Source of the DNA: Pseudokordiimonas caeni
GTDB lineage: Bacteria; Pseudomonadota; Alphaproteobacteria; Sphingomonadales; Kordiimonadaceae
Length of the DNA stretch: 64,000 nt
Reading direction: 5' to 3'
Assembly (NCBI RefSeq): GCF_026719705.1
Contig: NZ_JAPPRR010000003.1
Location: 298,475 to 362,474 of the forward strand
Shown: one piece after another, positions 32,298-41,072 of the stretch
How positions within the stretch are numbered: position 1 is the first letter of the stretch
Layout: each line of letters opens with the position of its first letter
Program-made: the position numbers and the translations under genes
The notes under the pieces: model-generated
The model's input: the letters and a program-made list of their open reading frames with translations, nothing else
What the model was told of the DNA's origin: nothing
Database searches by the model: none

Positions 32298-35135
32298 TTA
32301 GAAGGTGGCGCGCACGCCGAACTTGGCCGTCCATTTATATTCTTCGAACTGCAGCAGGCGGTCAGCTCCCGGCCCCTTGCGGTAGGCCGTGTATTTCGCA
32401 TTGTTGAGGTTCACGAGCTCGGCAAAGAGCTGGACATCATCCATGATCTCATACTTGGCACTGACGTCGATCTGGAAGTGATCCTTCACATACCGGTCTT
32501 CTTCCGGATCTCCGCCCAGTTCATCGAGATATTCGTCACGGTAGGTACCGGCCACACGCAGGCTCAGGCGGTCCTTCTCGTAACCGAGCACCATGTTGAA
32601 GGTGTGCTTCGAAGCGGCCGGCAGCGAGATCGTGCGGTCCAGCACGTCACCCTCGGCGTCCGTATAGGTATAGTTGATGTTGGTCAACAGCCCGTCGAAC
32701 GGCGCCGGCAGCATGGTGAAGGCCTGCTGGTACGAGAATTCGAAGCCCTTGACCTTCGCCTTGTCGCCGTTGATGCGGATCAGCGCTTCGTCGGCATAAA
32801 CGCCGTTGAAGGTGACTTCCTCAAACTCGGCATCCACGATGAAGTCCTTGATCGACTTGTAGAAGATGCCGGCGGTGATGCCTGCGTTCTTGTCGAAATA
32901 ATATTCGGCGCTGGCGTCGAAATTCCAGGCTTTGTAGGGCTTCAGGTCGGGGTTGCCGAACTCGCCTTCACGCTCGTTCTCGTCGTTTTCTTCGACAAGG
33001 AAACGCGGCGCCATCTGGCCGAAGTTCGGGCGAACAACCGACTTGTAGGCACCAAGGCGCAGGACGACGTCTTCCGATGCATTGGCGCGGATGTTCAGGC
33101 TCGGCAGCCAGTCGGTATATTCATTCTTGAAGGAGACGGGCGTGACGAAGACGGTATCTTCCTCAAGCGGCACGCCGTCTACGACAGCGCCTTCCTCGAT
33201 CATTTCGAGGACATTGCCGGTCAGCGTCGTCTTGGTGCGTTCGACGCGCACGCCACCGATCACGCGGATCGTTTCATTGTCGAAGCGGCCCATCAGGTAA
33301 CCGGCGAGAATGTTTTCCTTGGCCGAATAATCGGCTTCGGCCGAGGCGGCGTCGGTGTCGAACTGGTTGAGCTCAAAGGCGCCATAGCCGCTGGCGTCAA
33401 GGAACGAGCGCCATGCATCGGTGCCGATGGTCGGCTCGATATCGGCAAGGCTGTAGCTCTGCTGGCCAGCAACATCGGCGAGCGTCAGGTCGCCGTCGTA
33501 ACCGTCGAACACATCGATATTTGCGTCATAGCGCTTCTTGCGGAAGCGCGGCTTGACACCGGCTTGCAGGTCGAACTCGCCGCTATCCAGCACGAAGGTG
33601 CGCTTCATGTCGATCTTGAAGCCATATTCGCGGTCTTTCGAATCCGAGAGCGTGGTGCGTTCCAGTTCGTCGAACTCGTAGGACGAGGCGTCGGTGAAGA
33701 GGTCGCCGCCATTCAGGATCGAATAGGTCGGGCGTTGCAGGTTCGAATAATCGAACATCACGCCAAGCTGGCCTGGATCTTCCCAGCTGGATTTGAAGAC
33801 AACAGGGTCAACCGAGCCGTTTTCCTTCTCGGAAGCTTCCGAATAGCTGCCTTCATATTTGAATTCCCACGGGCCGCTGACCGTTTTCCCGCCTGCGGTG
33901 AAGGAGGCGATCTTCTGGACCTCGAAGCGATCCTTCAGGTCACGCTCGACTTCGATCTCGCCGTCATCCGACAGGAAGGTTGCGGTGTTGCCGCTGACGG
34001 CCGATGGTTCCTCATTCACCTGAATGGTCAGGCGGCGGCGGAATTCCTGGTCAGCGAAGCGGCTGTAAAGGCCACGGGCGAAAAGGGTGGTGTCGTCGCT
34101 TGCCTTGAAATCGAGCGAGAGGGTGGCGCCGATGCGTTCGCGGTTGACGTCATAGTCGCGGTATTCAAGCGTTTCGGCATAGGCCGCGCCGTCGTCGGTT
34201 TCTTCCCAGTCGTCCATCTCGACGTTATCGGTGGAAAACTTGCGCTTGTAATAGCTGATACCGCCCGCGATGCCGAAACGTTCGCCAACACGGGTCGCGA
34301 AATCAACGCTGCCCTTGGGGGTCGCGGTGTCGCGCAGGTCGTTGTAGGAACCTTCGGCCTTTACGGTCACGAAGGGCTTTTCACGGTCGAACGCACTTGT
34401 CGTATTGATCTCGATCGAGGCGCCGATCGTGTCGCCGTCCATGTCGGGGGTCAGCGATTTCTTCACTTCGATCGATTCAATCAGTTCCGACGGGATCACA
34501 TCAAGGGCGACCGAGCGCACATCGGATTCGGGCGCCGGTACGCGGCTGCCGTTGATCGAGGCGGCGTTGAGGTTCGGGTCAAGGCCGCGAACTGAAACGA
34601 AGCGGCCCTCGCCCTGATCGTTGAGGATGTTGAGGCCCGGCGCACGGCGCAGCGATTCCGCTACGTTCTGGTCGGGGAACTGGCCCATGGCGTCGCGGGT
34701 CAGCACGCTGTCGACCGTGTCGGAGGCGCGTTGGCGGGCGAGCGAGGACAGGAGGTTGGCGCGCTGGCCAACAACGAGGATCTCTTCACGCACATCGCCG
34801 TTGCTGGCGGCGGCAAGCGTCACCTGCACCGAAACGTCGCCGCTTTCGCTGACGGTGATCTGCTGCGTTTCTTCACCTGCGCCGGCGTAGCGTACGCGCA
34901 CGGTGTAAGTGCCGGCCGGAACGTCCACGAAGCGGAAGGTGCCATCGCTTGCGGTGTTCGTCACACGGCGCAGTTCAACGATGGTGACTTGTGCTGCCTG
35001 CAGGGCGCTGGTGCCTGAGGCATCGATGACTTTCCCGGTGACCGTACCGGCAAGGACGGCGGGGGTGGCAACGATGGCGGTGGTCAAAGCCGTGGCGGCA
35101 AGCCAGGCGCGACGACGCGACATAATCTTCGACAT
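32298..35135 (-). CDS. TonB-dependent receptor with N-terminal carboxypeptidase-regulatory-like domain
   Basis: 945 residues from the ATG at 35135 (MSKIMSRRRAWLAATALTTA). After the signal peptide an Ig-like CarboxypepD-reg domain (VTGKVIDASGTSALQAAQV ... FRFVDVPAGTYTVRVRYAG) precedes the TonB box/plug (EEILVVGQRANLLSSLARQR; RRAPGLNILNDQGEGRFVSV; VRGLDPNLNAASINGSRVP). A long barrel ends in AKFGVRATF. It imports a ligand across the outer membrane using TonB energy. Co-direction with phytase suggests a phytate-related or inositol-phosphate ligand. GGGAG is 10 bases upstream; the frame extends to 35207 without support. Confidence 0.93.
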   Translation of the reverse strand: MSKIMSRRRAWLAATALTTAIVATPAVLAGTVTGKVIDASGTSALQAAQVTIVELRRVTNTASDGTFRFVDVPAGTYTVRVRYAGAGEETQQITVSESGDVSVQVTLAAASNGDVREEILVVGQRANLLSSLARQRASDTVDSVLTRDAMGQFPDQNVAESLRRAPGLNILNDQGEGRFVSVRGLDPNLNAASINGSRVPAPESDVRSVALDVIPSELIESIEVKKSLTPDMDGDTIGASIEINTTSAFDREKPFVTVKAEGSYNDLRDTATPKGSVDFATRVGERFGIAGGISYYKRKFSTDNVEMDDWEETDDGAAYAETLEYRDYDVNRERIGATLSLDFKASDDTTLFARGLYSRFADQEFRRRLTIQVNEEPSAVSGNTATFLSDDGEIEVERDLKDRFEVQKIASFTAGGKTVSGPWEFKYEGSYSEASEKENGSVDPVVFKSSWEDPGQLGVMFDYSNLQRPTYSILNGGDLFTDASSYEFDELERTTLSDSKDREYGFKIDMKRTFVLDSGEFDLQAGVKPRFRKKRYDANIDVFDGYDGDLTLADVAGQQSYSLADIEPTIGTDAWRSFLDASGYGAFELNQFDTDAASAEADYSAKENILAGYLMGRFDNETIRVIGGVRVERTKTTLTGNVLEMIEEGAVVDGVPLEEDTVFVTPVSFKNEYTDWLPSLNIRANASEDVVLRLGAYKSVVRPNFGQMAPRFLVEENDENEREGEFGNPDLKPYKAWNFDASAEYYFDKNAGITAGIFYKSIKDFIVDAEFEEVTFNGVYADEALIRINGDKAKVKGFEFSYQQAFTMLPAPFDGLLTNINYTYTDAEGDVLDRTISLPAASKHTFNMVLGYEKDRLSLRVAGTYRDEYLDELGGDPEEDRYVKDHFQIDVSAKYEIMDDVQLFAELVNLNNAKYTAYRKGPGADRLLQFEEYKWTAKFGVRATF

Positions 35136-35242
35136 GATGGATGGGCTCCCTGATATATAGTTGGGCGGAGGATCGATTGATCCTCCGCCTTCGGGAGCGA
35201 CCGTCACCGCGTCAGGTTGCGGTCAGATTTCAGTCCTGTGAA

Positions 35243-36259
35243 TTATTTGTGAACGCTATCAGGCGTTTGCCAGCCATGGTCGCGGGCGAAGGCCCGGAAG
35301 AGATCGAGCCAGCCCGCAACCGGCAGGCCGGCCGCCTTGCGCAGGCCAAAACCGTGGCCGCCCTTTTCGAAAAGATGGGTTTCAACCGGCACGCCCTGCG
35401 CCACAAGTGCGGCGCGCAACATCAGGCTGTTTTCCACCGGCACGGCCTCGTCATTTTCCGCATGCAAGAGGAAGACTGGCGGAACCTTTGCAGTTACATG
35501 AAACTGCGGTGAATGTGCTTCTTCCTGTGCCTTCGTCGCATCGTCCCCGATCAGGAAATGGCGCGAGCCCATGTGGGCGTCCGGGGCGCTCATCGAAACA
35601 ACCGGATAGATGGGGGCCGCGAACAGCGGCCTCGCCGACTGCTCGTCAGCCGCATCAACCGGGGCATAGACTTGTGCGTCGAAGCGCGTGGCGAGATCAG
35701 CGCAAAGATGCCCGCCAGCCGAGAAGCCCATGGCGGCGACCCGCTCAGGATCGATCCCGTAGCTTGCTGCCCGCGCGCGGATCAGCCGCATGGCGCGCTG
35801 CGCATCGGCAAGCGGCACATCCGAACGATTTTCCCAGCCTTCGCCGGGCAGGCGGTAGAACAGCACGAAGACGGTGACGCCTTCCTTGGAAAGCTCGCGG
35901 GCGACCTCATAGCCTTCCTTGTCGACAACCACATGCTTGTAGCCGCCGCCGGGCGTGATCAGGAGCGCATCGCCGTTCGGCACCTTGGGACGGAAGACCA
36001 CCATGCGCGGCACGCTGATGCCCTTCACGGCCCGGTCGCTGATCCCGGCTTCCACGCTGCGCTCGTCCACCGCTTCGGTGAGGCCGGCGGGGATGCCCAG
36101 GGCGCCCACCGGCCACAGGTCGATTGTCTCTATGGGGTCAGGCGTGGCGGTCGGCATCGCGTCCGATGTCGTGGGCGCAGCGGTCTGTGCACTCACAGTC
36201 GGGGTGAATACCAACGCGAGGCAAAGGGCGAGCGGGCGAAGATATTGCTCAATCGTCAT
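35243..36259 (-). CDS. secreted alpha/beta hydrolase, BD-FAE / acetyl-xylan-esterase-like
   Basis: 338 residues from the ATG at 36259, with a signal peptide (YLRPLALCLALVFTPTVSAQ). The oxyanion segment LLITPGGGYKHVVVDKEGYE, nucleophile elbow AMGFSAGGHLCADLA (GFSAG), LLHAENDEAVPVENS (Asp) and GGHGFGL (His) form an esterase catalytic triad. Family members deacetylate xylan or pectin oligomers. It overlaps the GH43 stop by 11 bases and has GAGG upstream, so the two are probably coupled and act on the same decorated polysaccharide. Confidence 0.88.
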   Translation of the reverse strand: MTIEQYLRPLALCLALVFTPTVSAQTAAPTTSDAMPTATPDPIETIDLWPVGALGIPAGLTEAVDERSVEAGISDRAVKGISVPRMVVFRPKVPNGDALLITPGGGYKHVVVDKEGYEVARELSKEGVTVFVLFYRLPGEGWENRSDVPLADAQRAMRLIRARAASYGIDPERVAAMGFSAGGHLCADLATRFDAQVYAPVDAADEQSARPLFAAPIYPVVSMSAPDAHMGSRHFLIGDDATKAQEEAHSPQFHVTAKVPPVFLLHAENDEAVPVENSLMLRAALVAQGVPVETHLFEKGGHGFGLRKAAGLPVAGWLDLFRAFARDHGWQTPDSVHK

Positions 36260-37919
36260 GGAGGGCCTCATAGGTGAAGTTGCGGAACCGGGCCTCGCCC
36301 TTGCCGGCGGCATAGAAGGCGGGCCTGAGGCTCAGGAAATCATAGGCCACATTATGATGATAGCCGGAGACTTCCATCTGCACGTCGAACTTTTCCCATG
36401 TGCGGCCGCCATTCTGGCTCGTGTGGATCGTCAGGATATTCTGGCGGTTCGTGAGGCGTAGGCGCATGGCGCGGACGGGCTTGGCTGGTTTGCCGGGGTC
36501 GCGTTGGCCCGGGATGGCGCCGCGCGGGCGGCTGAGGCCATAGCGGTGCATCATGAAACCATCGGGCCCGAGCCCGAGCCCCGCATAAAGGCGCCGGTTA
36601 TAGAAAAGGAGCAAGCCCGCTTCGGTCGCATTGTCAATCTCCAGATCGATCTCGATCCGGTAGGACTGGTCCCCGCAGATGCAAGTGATGGGGGCGCAGT
36701 CGGCAGGCGAGGTACCCTTGGCCTTGAGGGCAAGGCTGCGGTCGCCATAACGCACGCGGCTCATCTCGTCCGGTGCCGGGTCATAGAAGGCCCACTGAAC
36801 GCCGAAGCGGTTTTCCGAGAAATCATCGCTGAGCGGCATGCCGTGCGGCTGGGGGCCAAGGTCGACCGGCTTTTTGATCGGCGATGACAGGTCGTCGCCA
36901 AGCGGTTTGATCCAGCCGTCGGCTGTCCATTCCACGGGCTCGAGGAGTGTCTGGCGACCGAGTGTCCAGTAGCCGTTCTCATAACCGTGATAGATCATCC
37001 ACCAGTTGCCGTCCGGCCCTTCGAAGATGGTGGCATGCCCGCGCGACCACCATTTCTCGGCAGCGCTTTCGGTACGGATCACCGGATTGTTGGGTGCGTC
37101 TTCCCACGGCCCGTCGAGTGACTTGGAGCGCGCCATGATCACCATATGCCCGGTCGGCGGGCCGGCGGTGCCGCCAACGGCGGTGACGACATAGTAATAG
37201 TCGCCGCGTTTCATCAGCTTCGGGCCTTCGGGGGCGAAGGTCTCGACCACCCAGTCACTCGGATAGCGCCAGGGCTCGTAAACATGTTCAACCTCGCCGA
37301 CGGTGGCGAGGCCATCGGGGGTGAGCTTCACGCGGTCGCCGCCGGACAGGAACAGGTAGCGTGTGCCGTCTTCGGCAACCGCATGGCCGGGATCGATATG
37401 CTTGTGCAGTTTCAGGTCGATGGGGTCCGACCACGGGCCTTCGATACTGTCGGCATGGATCACATAGATCGAACGGTAATCGGGGAAACGCGCCGGGATA
37501 TAGCAGTAATAGCGGCCGTCATGCTTGATCAGGTCCGGCGCCCATACAGATCCGATGGGCTTGGTGAGCGCGGCCGTCAGCGGCGTCCAGTTCACAAGGT
37601 CGCGGCTGTGCCAGATCAGGATGCCGGGATAGCTGTCGAAGCTGGAGAAGGTCAGATAATAATCCTCGCCGTCCTTCAGGATCGCGGGATCGGGATGGTC
37701 GCCCGCAAAGACGGGATTCAGGAAGGTGCCGTTGCCGAGGTCGGCCTTGCGCTGCCCTTCGAAACCTTTGCCCCAGCGCATGTCCGCGTACGGGTCCAGC
37801 GACGATATGGCGCGCGAGCCCTGCGCGAAGGCAGTGCCGCCCATCAGGCTGGCGGGCATCAGTGCGAGGGCGGTGCCGCCCATCAGGAATTTCAGCAAAG
37901 TCCGGCGTTCGATCGACAT
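36249..37919 (-). CDS. GH43-family glycoside hydrolase, Tat-exported
   Basis: A 556-residue protein starting with a twin-arginine signal (MSIERRTLLKFLMGGTALAL). The five-bladed GH43 catalytic domain shows FAGDHPDPAILKDGEDYY (catalytic base Asp), SVWAPDLIKHDGRYYCY and FAPEGPKLMKRGDYYYV (general acid Glu). A C-terminal beta-sandwich (about 360-550) ends with WEKFDVQMEVSGYHHN. GH43 enzymes are beta-xylosidases, arabinofuranosidases, arabinanases or galactan exo-enzymes; arabinan or xylan side chains of pectic material are plausible. It is coupled to the esterase downstream. Confidence 0.92.
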   Translation of the reverse strand: MSIERRTLLKFLMGGTALALMPASLMGGTAFAQGSRAISSLDPYADMRWGKGFEGQRKADLGNGTFLNPVFAGDHPDPAILKDGEDYYLTFSSFDSYPGILIWHSRDLVNWTPLTAALTKPIGSVWAPDLIKHDGRYYCYIPARFPDYRSIYVIHADSIEGPWSDPIDLKLHKHIDPGHAVAEDGTRYLFLSGGDRVKLTPDGLATVGEVEHVYEPWRYPSDWVVETFAPEGPKLMKRGDYYYVVTAVGGTAGPPTGHMVIMARSKSLDGPWEDAPNNPVIRTESAAEKWWSRGHATIFEGPDGNWWMIYHGYENGYWTLGRQTLLEPVEWTADGWIKPLGDDLSSPIKKPVDLGPQPHGMPLSDDFSENRFGVQWAFYDPAPDEMSRVRYGDRSLALKAKGTSPADCAPITCICGDQSYRIEIDLEIDNATEAGLLLFYNRRLYAGLGLGPDGFMMHRYGLSRPRGAIPGQRDPGKPAKPVRAMRLRLTNRQNILTIHTSQNGGRTWEKFDVQMEVSGYHHNVAYDFLSLRPAFYAAGKGEARFRNFTYEALHDD

Positions 37920-37967
37920 GACGGGGAAACACTCCTTTCCGGTTCCATTCTATGGCCGGTTGGCCAG

Positions 37968-38008
37968 AAAAAAGAAGGCCGGGGTGCACCGTGCGTTGCA
38001 CCCCGGCC
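37968..38008 (-). terminator. rho-independent terminator of the pectin TonB receptor
   Basis: On the reverse strand GGCCGGGGTGCA pairs perfectly with TGCACCCCGGCC around an 8-base loop and is followed by TTCTTTTTT, 45 bases after the receptor stop at 38053. It separates the receptor from the GH43/esterase pair. Confidence 0.9.
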
Positions 38009-38052
38009 GTGGCCCCTCTGGAGGGAAAAACCTGAGGGGGGAGGGATCTGGG

Positions 38053-40779
38053 TTACAGTTTGTAACGGACGCCAAGCATGAACACGCGACCATAGTGGTT
38101 GTATTCGTAGTTCCGCTGCTCATAGAGGTCGGTGTAGCGGTCGCGATAGTCGTCGGTGAGGTTGATACCCTCAAGCGAGACCTCGAGGCCGTCCATGATC
38201 TCGTAGCGGATCGAGGCGTCGACATTCATCGAGCTGTTGTAGCCCTCGAAGATGTTATTCGTGGCGCTGGTGCCATCAAGATAGCCGCTACGGTAGGCGA
38301 CCGAGACACGGGCCGAGAACTTGTCGTCTTCATAATAGAGCGTACCGTTGGCTGCCTTCTTCGACAGGCCGAGCAGCGGCTCGGTATAGATGTTGCCGCC
38401 GATCTCGTAATCCACGTCGCTGTCCACGAGGGTCAGGTTGAGGATCGTGCCGAAGTTCGACCAGACACCCGGCAGGAAGGTGAAGGGGGTCTGAACCGAG
38501 AATTCGACACCTTTCACGTTGGCGCCGGGGCCATCGCCGGTCGAACGGATTTCCCACGGACGACCTTCCGGGTTGGCAGCAGCCGGTGAGCCCGGATCGA
38601 TCAGCGACAGCGGCAGGCCGGTCGAGGCATAGGTGCCGGTTGTCGTGGTGCTGATCGGGAAGCTCTTGATGTCCTTCTTGAAGAGGGCGACCGAAGCGAT
38701 CGCGTCGTCCATGAAGTACCATTCGAACGCCAGGTCATAGTTCGTGGCGCGGTAAGGCGTCAGGAACGGGTTGCCCGAGGTGACGCGGTAGTTGAAGCCG
38801 TCAACCGAACCGCCAGGGGTAAGGCTGCCGAGGGTCGGGCGGGTGATCACCTTGGCTACAGCGGCACGGATCGCAAATTCCGGCGTCGGGAAGATGGCGA
38901 TGTTTGCCGAGGGCAGCCAGTCGTCATAGGTGCGTTCCACTGTCACTTCGGTGCCGTTATTGAAGCCGGTCGACGACTGCTTGGTGTGGGCGTAGCGCAT
39001 GCCGGCATTTGCCGAAATGGCCATTTCGCCCATTTCGCCGGTCAGGTTGGCTTGCAGGAAGCCGCCCTTCACAGTTTCGATCACACCGCGATCTTCCGCC
39101 TGACGCAGGACTGCCTCGCGGCCGTAAAGATCGATCAGGTCAGCGGCCGCTGCCATGTTCGGCACAACCCAGCTGTTGGTGTTGCCCGAAGGCTGACCAG
39201 CATCGCCAAGCTCGAACGTGTCAGCGAGGTCAGCGGTGACCGGAGCGCCGTAGGTGCCATCGGCGCAGGTGAAGGCCGAGCAATAGGTGCTATCGCGGCG
39301 ATAGCCGACGGTATCGAAGCTGAAGCGGCGGTACATGGCGCCACCGACAAGCTGGATATTGTCGTTCACGTCCCATTCGGCATCGAGCGCGAGGTTGCGG
39401 AACTTGTTCGTCAAGAAGGACGGACGATCGCGGAATTCAGCGAACTGGAAGGCGGTCGGATCGTCGATGCCAGGACCGAACGAGAGGACCGGGGTCTTCA
39501 TGTTCGAATAGTCGTAGCTGTAACCCGTGGTGTCGCGGTCATCGAAGATGATCGTGGTTTCAAGCGGGATATCGGCGTCCGACTGCGAGAAGCCGCCGAG
39601 AAGCTCGATGCGGAACGTATCGGTAATGTCCTGCTCCAGCTTGGCCGAAAGCTGATGAAACTCGGTCGAGCTGTCGCGGCGGTAATCTTCGATCCGCACC
39701 CATGCGTTGTCGACCGTGGCGGCAATCATGTTGGTGCCTTCGATCACATAGTCGCGGATGTCCATGGTGCCTTCGTTGCCACGGAACAGCACTTCGCCCC
39801 ATTTCTCGGTCCGGGTCTCTTTGAACTTCGAGTAAAGGCCATCGATCGAGATTTGGGTGGCTTCCGAAGGTGCGAACTGGATCGACGCGGTGGCGCCGAG
39901 ACGCTGACGGTCATGGCCGACTTCACCATAGCGCGGAATACGCGGGTGGAAGGCCTCGGCAACCTCGTCGCAAGCCGCACTTGCTTCTGCGCAGGATTCG
40001 CCGCCGACCGAACGGAAGCGGGCTTGCTGCCAGCGTACGCTGTTGTTGCCCATCTCAAGGGTTTCATAGTCCGAGAAGGCGAGCGACGCGGAAATGCCGA
40101 AGGTTTTCTCGTCATTCACCCAGGCGCCGAGAGCGGCGATGCGGGGCGAAAGGTCTTCGCTGAGGTCATTGTATTGGGCCTTGGCCGAAGCCACGAGCGT
40201 CGTGCCTTCCTTGTAGGAAAGCGGATTGCCCGTGTTCAGATCGACAACAGCGCCGAGCGAGCCTTCATCAAGGGAGGCTTCAGCGGTTTTGCGAACGACG
40301 ATCGAGTTGAACAGTTCAGACGCGAACACGTTGAAGTCAAAGGCGCGATCGCGGTTGGCCGATGCGCCATCGGTGGAGGTCGTGATCGTCTCCATCCCGT
40401 TCAGGCGAACGCGGGTGAACTGCGCGCCAAGGCCGCGAACCGTGATCGAACGGCCTTCGCCTGCGTCACGCTGGATCGAGATGCCCGGTACGCGCTGCAG
40501 CGATTCGGCAAGGTTCTGATCCGGGAATTTGGCGATATCCTCGGCCACGATGGCATCCACTGCCGAGGTCGAGTTTTTCTTCACATTGATGGCAGCTGTC
40601 AGCGACTGGCGGAAACCGGTCACGACGATCTCGTCGAGAACATCAAGCTCTTCTTCTGCTGCGCCTGCCGTGTCCTGGGCCATTGCGGCGCCGCTGATGG
40701 CAACGCTGATCAAGGACGCTGCTGCAAGCAGCTTCGTCATGCGCAAATGAACGGCTGCACTGCCGGAAATCTTTTCCAT
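38053..40779 (-). CDS. TonB-dependent receptor of the pectin locus
   Basis: A 908-residue receptor with a signal peptide (cleaved near GAAMAQD, about residue 36), TonB box (LDEIVVTGFRQSLTAAINVK) and plug (NLAESLQRVPGISIQRDAGE; ITVRGLGAQFTRVRLNGMET). The barrel ends in FMLGVRYKL. This is the Caulobacter-type sugar-oligomer receptor pattern. Two copies of the 14-bp operator motif stand in its 293-base upstream gap. It therefore probably imports oligogalacturonides released by the pectate lyase. GGGGAG lies in front of the ATG. Confidence 0.93.
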   Translation of the reverse strand: MEKISGSAAVHLRMTKLLAAASLISVAISGAAMAQDTAGAAEEELDVLDEIVVTGFRQSLTAAINVKKNSTSAVDAIVAEDIAKFPDQNLAESLQRVPGISIQRDAGEGRSITVRGLGAQFTRVRLNGMETITTSTDGASANRDRAFDFNVFASELFNSIVVRKTAEASLDEGSLGAVVDLNTGNPLSYKEGTTLVASAKAQYNDLSEDLSPRIAALGAWVNDEKTFGISASLAFSDYETLEMGNNSVRWQQARFRSVGGESCAEASAACDEVAEAFHPRIPRYGEVGHDRQRLGATASIQFAPSEATQISIDGLYSKFKETRTEKWGEVLFRGNEGTMDIRDYVIEGTNMIAATVDNAWVRIEDYRRDSSTEFHQLSAKLEQDITDTFRIELLGGFSQSDADIPLETTIIFDDRDTTGYSYDYSNMKTPVLSFGPGIDDPTAFQFAEFRDRPSFLTNKFRNLALDAEWDVNDNIQLVGGAMYRRFSFDTVGYRRDSTYCSAFTCADGTYGAPVTADLADTFELGDAGQPSGNTNSWVVPNMAAAADLIDLYGREAVLRQAEDRGVIETVKGGFLQANLTGEMGEMAISANAGMRYAHTKQSSTGFNNGTEVTVERTYDDWLPSANIAIFPTPEFAIRAAVAKVITRPTLGSLTPGGSVDGFNYRVTSGNPFLTPYRATNYDLAFEWYFMDDAIASVALFKKDIKSFPISTTTTGTYASTGLPLSLIDPGSPAAANPEGRPWEIRSTGDGPGANVKGVEFSVQTPFTFLPGVWSNFGTILNLTLVDSDVDYEIGGNIYTEPLLGLSKKAANGTLYYEDDKFSARVSVAYRSGYLDGTSATNNIFEGYNSSMNVDASIRYEIMDGLEVSLEGINLTDDYRDRYTDLYEQRNYEYNHYGRVFMLGVRYKL

Positions 40780-40824
40780 GGTGTCTCCCCTTCCAACCGC
40801 CTCCCCGGCGGTACTCCCTGTTTA

Positions 40825-40838
40825 TGCCACCGGTTACC
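40825..40838 (-). promoter_or_regulatory. pectin-regulon operator copy 1 (TonB receptor, proximal)
   Basis: TGCCACCGGTTACC differs at one base from TGACACCGGTTACC, the reverse form of the motif found at 40995 and 45438. It lies 46 bases upstream of the receptor ATG. A weaker AACCGGTATC core is at 40950-40959. Confidence 0.6.
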
Positions 40839-40994
40839 TAGTGGCGCAAAATAATGCGGCATTCAAACGAGGCCTCCAGCTTGGCTGGCAGGCCGATTCT
40901 ATGCCGCTCGAGATTTCACACATTGCCCAATCGGGCCACTCTCCCCAACAACCGGTATCGCGGATGTCTGGCCCCTCAGCCGTCTGTCCCGTAT

Positions 40995-41027
40995 GGTAAC
41001 CGGTGTCATTGTTAGCTTGCTACCATA
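40995..41027 (-). promoter_or_regulatory. pectin-regulon operator copy 2 (TonB receptor, distal)
   Basis: GGTAACCGGTGTCA occupies 40995-41008. It is immediately followed by TTAGCTTGCTA, a second LacI-like palindrome, and the whole is bracketed by the inverted repeat TATGGTA (40992-40998)/TACCATA (41021-41027). Confidence 0.7.
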
Positions 41028-41072
41028 AGACCAATCTGTCAAGTCCCTAACGCAAACTCGTTTGAAACCGCC

